In this document: in pieces, positions 8,350 to 14,012 of the stretch
Numbering within the stretch: the first letter of the stretch is position 1
How the letters are laid out: each line of letters begins with the position of its first letter
Assembly (NCBI GenBank): GCA_945871335.1
Contig: CAMBWM010000035.1
Location: forward strand, 1 to 14,012
Source: Polaromonas sp. YR568
Lineage (GTDB): Bacteria; Pseudomonadota; Gammaproteobacteria; Burkholderiales; Burkholderiaceae
Length of the DNA stretch: 14,012 bases
Direction of reading: 5' to 3'
Program-made: the position numbers and the translations under genes
The notes under the pieces: model-generated
What the model was told of the DNA's origin: nothing
What the model saw: only the letters and a program-made list of their open reading frames with translations
The model's database searches: none

Positions 8350-8475
8350 GCCTAAAACCCAAAACCCAAGGGAAACCCATCTGCCGGCAGGCTGAAAAAC
8401 TTTGTACATTTGTGCAGGCCTTGATTGGCCGTGCCAGCGGCAACCACTTAGACACAAAATAACCGGAGACTTCTC
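8350..8475. other. Intergenic region lgt to Bug receptor, with short palindrome
   Basis: This 126-bp spacer starts with an A/C-rich stretch containing repeated AAACCC units (about 8353-8378), then a perfect 10-bp palindrome CTGCCGGCAG at 8381-8390. The palindrome is followed by an A-rich, not T-rich, run, so it is not a convincing plus-strand terminator. TGTACA and TGTGCA follow eight bases apart near 8403-8416. GGAGA at 8465-8469 is the ribosome binding site for the receptor ATG at 8476. I see no confident -35/-10 pair. Confidence 0.35.
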
Positions 8476-9468
8476 ATGCGCAATTCCCAACTCAATACAA
8501 GCCGGCGCGAAGTACTGCGCGCTGTCGCAGCCAGCGCTGCTGCCCTGTCACTGGGGGTGCAGGCGCAGTCCGGCTGGCCGAGCAAGCCGGTCAACATCGT
8601 CGTGCCTTTCCCGGCAGGTGGCGGTACCGATGCGTTTGCGCGGCCTTTGTCGGCCCAGTTCGCCAAACTCACCGGCAAGCAACTGATCATCGACAACCGC
8701 GGCGGCGCCGGCGGAACGCTGGGTGCCGGCATTGCCGCCAAGGCTGCGCCCGATGGTTACACGCTCTTCATGGGTGCGGTGCATCACTCGATTGCGCCGT
8801 CCATGTACCCCAAGCTGGACTACGACTTGCAAAAAGACTTTCTGCCGCTGGCCCTGGTCGCCAACGTGCCACAGGTCCTGGTGGTGAACCCCAAAAACAT
8901 GCCTTCGGACTACAAGGGTTTCATGGAGGCTGTGCGCAAGGCGCCCGGCAAGTTCAATTACGGCTCGGCCGGTGCCGGCACATCGCACCATCTGGCTGGC
9001 GAGTTGTTCAAGCAGCAGACCAAAACCTTCATCACCCATATTCCTTACACGGGGGCCGGTCCTGCTTTGCGCGATCTGGTGGCGGGGCAGGTTGACATGA
9101 TGTTTGACGGCCTGGGCTCGTCTGCGGCGCACATCAAGGGTGGCCGCATCAATGCTGTGATGGTGGCTGGCGCTAAGCGTAACGCTGCCTTTCCCGATGT
9201 GCCTTGTGCGGCCGAGTTGGGCATGCCGGATTACACAGTCACCACCTGGTATGGCTTGTGGACACCCAAGGGCACGCCGGCCGATGTTCAGGCCCGCATT
9301 GTGGAAGAAATTCGCAAGGCAGCCGCCAGCGACGAGATCAAAGCCATCTGGGCCAGCAACGGCGCTGAGTTCGGTACCTTGACACCTGCGCAGTTTGGTG
9401 ACTTTGTAGGCGCGGAGATCAAGCGCTGGGCAGGCGTTGTCAAGGTCTCTGGCGCCAAGCTCGATTAA
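8476..9468 (+). CDS. Bug/TctC-family tripartite tricarboxylate transporter substrate-binding protein
   Basis: A 330-residue extracytoplasmic solute receptor of the Bug (TctC) family, the periplasmic component of tripartite tricarboxylate transporters, which bind small carboxylates. The N-terminus has a twin-arginine-like SRREVLR (9-15), a hydrophobic stretch at 16-28 and a likely cleavage after VQA at residue 30. Family landmarks are VVPFPAGGGTDAFAR (42-56), DNRGGAGGTLG (73-83), APDGYTL (91-97), YGSAGAGTSHHL (162-173) and PYTGAGPALRDLVAGQVD (190-207). No TctA or TctB membrane gene is nearby, as is common for the expanded orphan Bug genes of Burkholderiales. The malonyl-CoA synthetase-like gene immediately downstream makes malonate or a related dicarboxylate a plausible ligand, but the ligand cannot be read from the sequence. 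Confidence 0.93.
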   Translation: MRNSQLNTSRREVLRAVAASAAALSLGVQAQSGWPSKPVNIVVPFPAGGGTDAFARPLSAQFAKLTGKQLIIDNRGGAGGTLGAGIAAKAAPDGYTLFMGAVHHSIAPSMYPKLDYDLQKDFLPLALVANVPQVLVVNPKNMPSDYKGFMEAVRKAPGKFNYGSAGAGTSHHLAGELFKQQTKTFITHIPYTGAGPALRDLVAGQVDMMFDGLGSSAAHIKGGRINAVMVAGAKRNAAFPDVPCAAELGMPDYTVTTWYGLWTPKGTPADVQARIVEEIRKAAASDEIKAIWASNGAEFGTLTPAQFGDFVGAEIKRWAGVVKVSGAKLD

Positions 9469-9491
9469 ACCAGCAGCTTGCGCTGCGACAG

Positions 9492-9527
9492 GCGGGAACG
9501 CTGGTTTTCGGTGTTCCCGCATTTTTT
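9492..9527 (+). terminator. Rho-independent terminator after the Bug receptor gene
   Basis: GCGGGAACGCTG (9492-9503) pairs with CGGTGTTCCCGC (9509-9520) as a 12-bp stem containing two G-U pairs, around a five-base GTTTT loop. An A and six T residues (9522-9527) follow at once. It begins 23 bp after the receptor stop and ends 22 bp before the matB-like ATG, so it separates two genes that otherwise look like one unit. Confidence 0.85.
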
Positions 9528-9549
9528 CGACCAGTGATTTTCCTGACCC

Positions 9550-11073
9550 ATGAGCAACAATCTTTTCGTCACCCTGCGCGCTGCTTTTCCTCAAGACCTT
9601 GACGCCGTGGCGGTAGAGACCGATATCGGTTTAAATTATTCATGGCGGGACTTGGAGCGGGCCACCGCCATGCTGGCCAACTTGCTGCAATCACTGGGTT
9701 TGCCCCGGGGTGCGCGAGTGGCCGTACAGGTAGAAAAGTCGGTCGAAGCCATGATGCTTTATCTGGCAACCTTGCGCGCCGGCTACGTATTTTTACCGCT
9801 GAACACGGCGTACCAAAGCGCTGAAATTGCTTACTTCATCGAGAATGCAGAACCGGCCGTGGTGGTGTGCAGCCCGAAGAACTTCGGCTGGGTCAGCAAG
9901 ATCGCTTTTTCTGCCGGCACGCAATACGTTTTCACCCTGGGTGCGGACCGCTGTGGCACGCTTCTAGAGCGCGCTGTTCATTGCAGCGACAGGCATGCGC
10001 CGGCCGTGATGCAGCCTGATGACTTGGCGGCTATTCTTTACACCAGCGGCACCACCGGGCGCAGCAAGGGCGCCATGCTCACGCACACCAACTTGCTGAG
10101 CAATGCGCTGGTGCTCAAGGACTACTGGAGCTGGCAGCCGGGTGACGTGCTGATCCATGCGCTGCCGATTTTTCATGTGCATGGGCTCTTCGTGGCTTTG
10201 CATGGCGCGCTGATCAACGGCAGCAAAATGATTTGGCTGTCTGGTTTTGACGCCAGACTGGTTCTTCAAAAATTGCCCGAGGCCACCGTTTTCATGGGGG
10301 TTCCTACTTTGTACGTGCGCTTGCTTGCCGAGCCCGGACTGAACCACGATAGCTGCCGCAATATGCGGCTGTTTGTCGCCGGTTCGGCGCCACTGCTCAT
10401 GGAGACCTTTACCGATTGGCAGCGGCGTACCGGGCATACGATTTTGGAGCGTTACGGCATGAGCGAGACGGCCATGCTGACCTCCAACCCCTGCCGTAAG
10501 AGCGACGGAGAAAGACGCGGCGGCACTGTCGGCTTTCCTTTGCCCGGAGTTGCTTTGCGTGTGCGCGGCGATGCCGCACAAGATCTTGCCCAAGGTGAGA
10601 TTGGCGGTATCGAAGTCAAGGGCCCCAATGTTTTCAAGGGCTACTGGCGCATGCCGGAGAAAACCAAAGAAGAATTTACAGACGATGGCTGGTTCAAGAC
10701 CGGTGACGTCGGCCTGGTGGACGCGCGTGGCTATGTGTGCATCGTCGGCCGCAGCAAAGACCTGATCATCAGCGGCGGCTACAACGTCTACCCGGCTGAG
10801 ATTGAGGGCTACATCAACGACTTTCCAGGCGTGGCCGAAAGCGCTCTGGTCGGCGTGCCTCACCCGGATTTCGGGGAGGTTGGCGTGGCTGTGCTGATCG
10901 CCAAGACGGGCGTGCAGCTCAGTGCGGAAGCTGTGTTGGCAGCACTCAAAGCCCAGCTGGCCAACTTTAAGATTCCCAAGAAGTGTTTTGTACTGCCCGA
11001 GTTGCCTCGCAACACCATGGGCAAGGTGCAAAAAAATCTTCTCCGAGAGCAGTACAAAAACCTGTTCAGCTGA
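9550..11073 (+). CDS. matB: Malonyl-CoA synthetase-like acyl-CoA ligase (MatB family)
   Basis: A 507-residue AMP-forming acyl-CoA synthetase whose best match by eye is malonyl-CoA synthetase, which converts malonate, ATP and CoA to malonyl-CoA. Landmarks are the P-loop-like YTSGTTGRSKG (164-174), LPIFHVHGLFVALHG (205-219), FVAGSAPLL (275-283), ERYGMSETAMLTSNP (300-314), GERRGGTVGFPLPGV (320-334), the hinge GRSKDLIISGG (400-410) and the catalytic lysine in NTMGKVQK (Lys492). The PIFHVHG block and the ETAMLTSNP/RRGGTVGFPLPGV region are typical of MatB rather than of acetyl- or long-chain ligases. No strong Shine-Dalgarno precedes the ATG. It follows the Bug receptor gene across a terminator. 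No malonyl-CoA decarboxylase (matA) is in the window. Another short dicarboxylate or branched acyl substrate remains possible. Confidence 0.85.
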   Translation: MSNNLFVTLRAAFPQDLDAVAVETDIGLNYSWRDLERATAMLANLLQSLGLPRGARVAVQVEKSVEAMMLYLATLRAGYVFLPLNTAYQSAEIAYFIENAEPAVVVCSPKNFGWVSKIAFSAGTQYVFTLGADRCGTLLERAVHCSDRHAPAVMQPDDLAAILYTSGTTGRSKGAMLTHTNLLSNALVLKDYWSWQPGDVLIHALPIFHVHGLFVALHGALINGSKMIWLSGFDARLVLQKLPEATVFMGVPTLYVRLLAEPGLNHDSCRNMRLFVAGSAPLLMETFTDWQRRTGHTILERYGMSETAMLTSNPCRKSDGERRGGTVGFPLPGVALRVRGDAAQDLAQGEIGGIEVKGPNVFKGYWRMPEKTKEEFTDDGWFKTGDVGLVDARGYVCIVGRSKDLIISGGYNVYPAEIEGYINDFPGVAESALVGVPHPDFGEVGVAVLIAKTGVQLSAEAVLAALKAQLANFKIPKKCFVLPELPRNTMGKVQKNLLREQYKNLFS

Positions 11074-11097
11074 GCCGGGCTTGCCGGCGCTGGCTTG

Positions 11098-11541
11098 TTA
11101 GCGCAAGACCAGCACCGGCACCGGCGAGTGGGTCAAGACATGCGTGGTCTCACTGCCCAGCAGCAGGCGCGAGATACCGCGCCGGCCGTGCGAGGCCATG
11201 ACGATCAGGTCGCAGCCGTGTTTGTTAACAGCCGCAATGATGGCTTCGGCGATCAGGTCTGAATGCGCCGTGATGCCCTTGGCCTGTACACCTTTGACGG
11301 TGGCGCTGGCCTTAACAGCTTCTACCGTCGCTAGCGCGTTCTCGGTCCATTGCTTTTCGATCCGGCCTATCTCCGTATTGGGGACACTGGCCCCGCCTTC
11401 AAAATAACTCACCGGATAGCGCGGTACGACTTGAAGCGCGACGATTTCAGCGCCCGACAACACGGCCAGTGCAATACCGCTCTCAACCGCTTTTTGGGAA
11501 AGTTCAGAGCCGTCTGTGGCGATCAAAATCTTTTTGTACAT
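11098..11541 (-). CDS. Universal stress protein (UspA family, ATP-binding type)
   Basis: A 147-residue single-domain cytoplasmic universal stress protein. It starts MYKKILIATDGSELS, typical of the family, and has the nucleotide-binding pattern near the C-terminus: ASHGRRG, nine residues after Gly119, then Gly129-Ser130, followed by SPVPVLVLR. This places it with the ATP-binding (MJ0577-like) branch, although the first glycine of the pattern is Ala116. The frame continues upstream to 11871, but the ATG at 11541 is preceded by a strong AGGAGG six bases away and begins the domain exactly. It converges on matB (24 bp between stops) and is divergent from ccoI. An FNR-type box centred about 61 bp upstream of its ATG suggests induction at low oxygen, as is known for several bacterial Usp genes. 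Confidence 0.95.
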   Translation of the reverse strand: MYKKILIATDGSELSQKAVESGIALAVLSGAEIVALQVVPRYPVSYFEGGASVPNTEIGRIEKQWTENALATVEAVKASATVKGVQAKGITAHSDLIAEAIIAAVNKHGCDLIVMASHGRRGISRLLLGSETTHVLTHSPVPVLVLR

Positions 11542-11595
11542 GGCTGCCTCCTGTTGATGTGTGCCCGAGCTTAAGCCGCTGTGCTGTTGGTCGGG

Positions 11596-11609
11596 TTGAT
11601 CCATGTCAA
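11596..11609. promoter_or_regulatory. FNR/Anr-type box between usp and ccoI
   Basis: The sequence TTGATCCATGTCAA matches the FNR/Anr consensus TTGAT-N4-ATCAA at nine of ten defined positions. Its centre is at 11602.5. At the classical FNR activation distance of 41.5 bases, the minus-strand start for usp would fall near 11561, with TAAGCT (11568-11573) as its -10 and a 20-nt leader carrying AGGAGG. On the plus strand the same distance gives a start near 11644 with TACGCT (11632-11637) as the -10, just before an in-frame ATG at 11645. Both -10 elements are weak, as is usual for activated promoters. Regulation is inferred from the motif and spacing only. Confidence 0.7.
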
Positions 11610-11644
11610 TGGCATCGATAAAGTCAGCGATTACGCTAGAGCGC

Positions 11645-13957
11645 ATGCAAGTTAGCGTTGAAGAGTCTGTCGAGCTGCAGCGCCTGAGTGTTTGGGATGA
11701 TATCCAGGAGTGGTCGCGTTTTAGCCAGTTGTCGCCCACTGAAGGCACTGGGTTCAACAAGGCAGGAGGGCTGTGGGAATCGCAGTTGCTGGTCAGGGGT
11801 ATGCATTGCGCCGCTTGTTCCCTGATGCTGGAGCAATCCTTGCTCGCCAAGCCGGGGGTGCTGTCTGTCAAGGTGAGCGCGGCCAGCCAGCGCGCCAGCG
11901 TGGTTTGGTCGGCGAGCCAGACCCGCCCTTCGCAGTGGCTTGGCGCTCCGCGTACCCTGGGTTACACCCTGAGTCCAGCACTGGACACGGTGGTCTCAGA
12001 CCAGGCGCGGCGCGACGCGCGGCTGGCCCTGTGGCGCTGGCTGGTGGCCGGTTTTTGCATGATGCAGGTAATGATGTACGCCTTTCCGGCTTACGTTACC
12101 GTGCCGGGTGACATCACACCTGATATTGAAAAGCTGCTGCGCTGGGCTGCCTGGGTGTTGACGCTGCCTGTGCTTTTGTTTTCTTGTCAGCCCTTTTTTG
12201 CAAACGCCTGGCGGGATCTCCGCTTGGGGGTGGTCAGCATGGACTTGCCTGTTGCGCTGGGCATTTTGATCACCTTTGCTGTCAGCTCAGCCGCCACGTT
12301 TGAGCCGGCCGGCTGGTGGAGTAGCGAGGTCTATTTCGATTCGCTCACCATGTTTGTATTTTTTTTGCTCAGCGGCCGCTGGCTGGAGCAACGTTTGCGT
12401 GCGCGTACCAGCGGCGCTTTGGACGCGCTGGTGCAGCGCCTGCCCGACAGCGTGCAGCGTCGTTTGCCTGGCGGTGAGTTTGAAATGGTGGCAGTGCGCC
12501 GTCTGGTGCCTGATGATGTGGTGCGGGTGCTGCCGGGCCAGGCTTTTCCTGCGGACGGCGAGCTCGAAAGTGGCGCAACCATAGTGGACGAGGCGCTCTT
12601 GACCGGCGAATCCCGCCCGCTGCCCAGAGCCACTGGCGACGCTGTCTTGGCCGGCAGCTACAACTTGTCGGCCACGGTTTTACTGCGGGTGCTGCAAATC
12701 GGTGAGCAGACGCGTTATGCCAGCATCGTCGGTCTGATGCAACGCGCTGCCGTCGATAAACCCCGATTGGCCATGCTGGCGGACCGCATCGCCAAGCCAT
12801 TTTTATGGCTTGTGCTGCTGGCGGCTCTGCTGGCAATGGCGTACTGGTGGCCCTCAGACCCGGCCCGCGCCATCATGGCAGCTGTCGCCGTGCTGGTTGT
12901 GACCTGCCCGTGTGCCTTGTCGCTGGCCACGCCCACGGCCATGCTCACCACCGCAGGCCTGCTGGCTCGCCAGGGTGTGCTGGTGCGGCGCTTGCAAGCC
13001 ATCGAGAGCTTGGCGGGTGTGGACACGGTGGTGTTTGACAAAACCGGCACGCTGACCGAAGCATGCATGGGGCTGCGCCAGGCGCTCACGCGTGATGGTT
13101 TGTCCCCTGAGGCAGCGCTGACTTTGGCAGCGGCCTTGGCCAAGAACTCCTTGCATCCTGTTTCCCGCGCGCTTTGCCGGGCTGTGCAGGTGCAATCTGG
13201 GCCTGTGCTGATTGTCACGCCTTGTGTGTCGGGCGTGTCTGAGCAAGCAGGCAAAGGCGTGAGCGCTTTGTTACTGGCGCCTTTCATGAGCGCATTTGCT
13301 GGCCCGATTCGTTTGGGCTCAGCCCTTTACTGCGGCATCCACAATGTGCCTGAAAGTGAGCAGTTGCAGGTATTTCTGGCAGACAGTGCCGGCTGGCTGG
13401 CGAGCTTTGAACTCGATGAAGTACTCAGGCCGGATGCGGCGCAGGCTGTTGTGCAACTCCAGGCGGCCGGACTCGAGGTTCAAATGCTATCGGGTGACCG
13501 CAGTGCGGCGGCCCGGCGTGTGGCCCGGGTTTTGGGTATTGAGCAGGTGCAAGGAGACTGCACCCCGGAACGCAAATTGGCCTGGCTGCAAACATTGCAG
13601 CGCCAGGGTCGCAGAGTGCTGATGGTGGGCGATGGTCTGAACGATGCCCCGGTACTCGCGCTGGCCGATGTGTCGGTGGCAATCGGGCAAGCGGTGCCCA
13701 TGGCGCAGGCACAGTCTGACTTCATCATCCCGGGCGGCCAGTTGAGCCGGCTGGCCCATATGCCCGACCTGGCTAGGCGCACTTTGCATATCGTGCGGCA
13801 AAACTTAGTTTGGGCAGGCGCTTACAACCTGGTTTGTGTGCCCTTGGCCATTGCCTCTTATTTGCCGGCCTGGCTGGCGGGTTTGGGTATGGCGCTCAGC
13901 TCATTGCTGGTGATGGCCAATGCCGCACGATTGACGCGTGCACAAGAAAGCGGCTGA
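11645..13957 (+). CDS. ccoI: Cu-translocating P1B-type ATPase CcoI (FixI), cbb3 oxidase maturation
   Basis: A heavy-metal P-type ATPase of 770 residues from this start, or 784 from the ATG at 11603; positions below use the longer form. Domains in order are an N-terminal metal-binding domain with GMHCAAC (66-72), membrane segments at about 146-162 and 180-258, an actuator domain with TGES (334-337), the ion-site CPC (435-437), phosphorylation site DKTGT (479-483), HP locus (518-519), GDGLND (676-681), and last membrane segments with YN (741-742) and MALSS (763-767), which indicate copper(I). CcoI/FixI exports copper for the CuB centre of cbb3 oxidase, and the ccoS start overlapping its stop confirms that role. 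I prefer 11645 because 11603 lies inside the FNR box; neither ATG has a clear Shine-Dalgarno. Confidence 0.92.
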   Translation: MQVSVEESVELQRLSVWDDIQEWSRFSQLSPTEGTGFNKAGGLWESQLLVRGMHCAACSLMLEQSLLAKPGVLSVKVSAASQRASVVWSASQTRPSQWLGAPRTLGYTLSPALDTVVSDQARRDARLALWRWLVAGFCMMQVMMYAFPAYVTVPGDITPDIEKLLRWAAWVLTLPVLLFSCQPFFANAWRDLRLGVVSMDLPVALGILITFAVSSAATFEPAGWWSSEVYFDSLTMFVFFLLSGRWLEQRLRARTSGALDALVQRLPDSVQRRLPGGEFEMVAVRRLVPDDVVRVLPGQAFPADGELESGATIVDEALLTGESRPLPRATGDAVLAGSYNLSATVLLRVLQIGEQTRYASIVGLMQRAAVDKPRLAMLADRIAKPFLWLVLLAALLAMAYWWPSDPARAIMAAVAVLVVTCPCALSLATPTAMLTTAGLLARQGVLVRRLQAIESLAGVDTVVFDKTGTLTEACMGLRQALTRDGLSPEAALTLAAALAKNSLHPVSRALCRAVQVQSGPVLIVTPCVSGVSEQAGKGVSALLLAPFMSAFAGPIRLGSALYCGIHNVPESEQLQVFLADSAGWLASFELDEVLRPDAAQAVVQLQAAGLEVQMLSGDRSAAARRVARVLGIEQVQGDCTPERKLAWLQTLQRQGRRVLMVGDGLNDAPVLALADVSVAIGQAVPMAQAQSDFIIPGGQLSRLAHMPDLARRTLHIVRQNLVWAGAYNLVCVPLAIASYLPAWLAGLGMALSSLLVMANAARLTRAQESG

Positions 13958-14012
13958 TGGACATTCTTTTTCTTTTGGTGCCGGTGTCGGTGTTGTTAGC
14001 CTTGGGCGTGGT
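13957..14012 (+). CDS. ccoS: CcoS, cbb3-type cytochrome oxidase assembly protein (5' part only)
   Basis: An ATG at 13957-13959 shares one base with the ccoI stop (TGATG), which suggests translational coupling. The 19 visible residues start MDILFLLVPVSVLLALG and form one hydrophobic segment, which matches the N-terminal membrane anchor of CcoS (FixS). That small protein is required for cofactor insertion into cbb3 oxidase and normally sits directly after ccoI. The rest lies beyond the window, where the ccoNOQP structural genes would be expected in this group. Confidence 0.88.
   Translation, partial: MDILFLLVPVSVLLALGV

Noticed and set aside
8381..8390. Palindrome CTGCCGGCAG after lgt as a terminator or operator
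   Set aside because: Followed by A residues rather than T on the plus strand. A single 10-bp GC-rich palindrome is not enough to call an operator.
8548..9594. 348-codon minus-strand open frame opposite the Bug receptor
   Set aside because: Antisense shadow; it also runs across the terminator and the start of matB.
9964..11031. 355-codon minus-strand open frame opposite matB
   Set aside because: Antisense shadow of a gene with complete acyl-CoA synthetase motifs; no family resemblance of its own.
11074..11097. Possible bidirectional terminator between matB and usp (GCCGG-GCTTG-CCGGC)
   Set aside because: Only a five-base stem with no adjacent T-run on either strand.
11542..11871. In-frame 5' extension of the universal stress protein into ccoI
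   Set aside because: The Usp domain begins exactly at the ATG at 11541 behind an AGGAGG site; the extension crosses the FNR box and the ccoI coding sequence.

Overview
This window looks like ordinary chromosome from a Burkholderiales bacterium, most likely Comamonadaceae (Rhodoferax/Polaromonas/Acidovorax-like). That placement is an inference. It rests on the moderately high GC, G/C-rich third codon positions, an orphan Bug-type tripartite tricarboxylate receptor, a class I fumarase paired with a UPF0114 membrane protein, and the start of a cbb3-oxidase assembly locus. Genes are tightly packed, and no intergenic gap exceeds about 165 bp. I see no insertion sequence, phage gene, CRISPR array, rRNA or tRNA.

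Left part (1-4679): the 3' end of an unidentified plus-strand gene with a Gly/Ser/His-rich tail converges on a minus-strand pair, a UPF0114/YqhA-like membrane protein followed by class I fumarase. Divergent from that pair, across a 161-bp promoter region, is acetyl-CoA synthetase (acs) with a TATAAT box and a good Shine-Dalgarno.

Middle (4773-8349): a minus-strand run reads ilvD (dihydroxy-acid dehydratase), then a small periplasmic c-type cytochrome, then a secreted Ala/Pro-tailed protein of unknown function. lgt (prolipoprotein diacylglyceryl transferase) is divergent from ilvD.

Right part (8476-14012): a Bug-family solute receptor is followed by a strong Rho-independent terminator and then a malonyl-CoA synthetase-like enzyme (MatB). 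Together they suggest uptake and activation of malonate or a related dicarboxylate. A universal stress protein (minus strand) is then divergent from ccoI, the copper P-type ATPase for cbb3 oxidase maturation. ccoI overlaps ccoS by one base, and ccoS runs off the window. A near-perfect FNR/Anr box lies between usp and ccoI. Its spacing to plausible -10 elements suggests oxygen-responsive control of both.

The common theme is central carbon entry (acetate, possibly malonate, fumarate), plus respiration under low oxygen. I did not find a convincing undescribed system. The most useful observations are the FNR box, which also bears on the ccoI start codon, the receptor/MatB pairing with an internal terminator, and the unknown secreted protein downstream of the ilvD-cytochrome pair.
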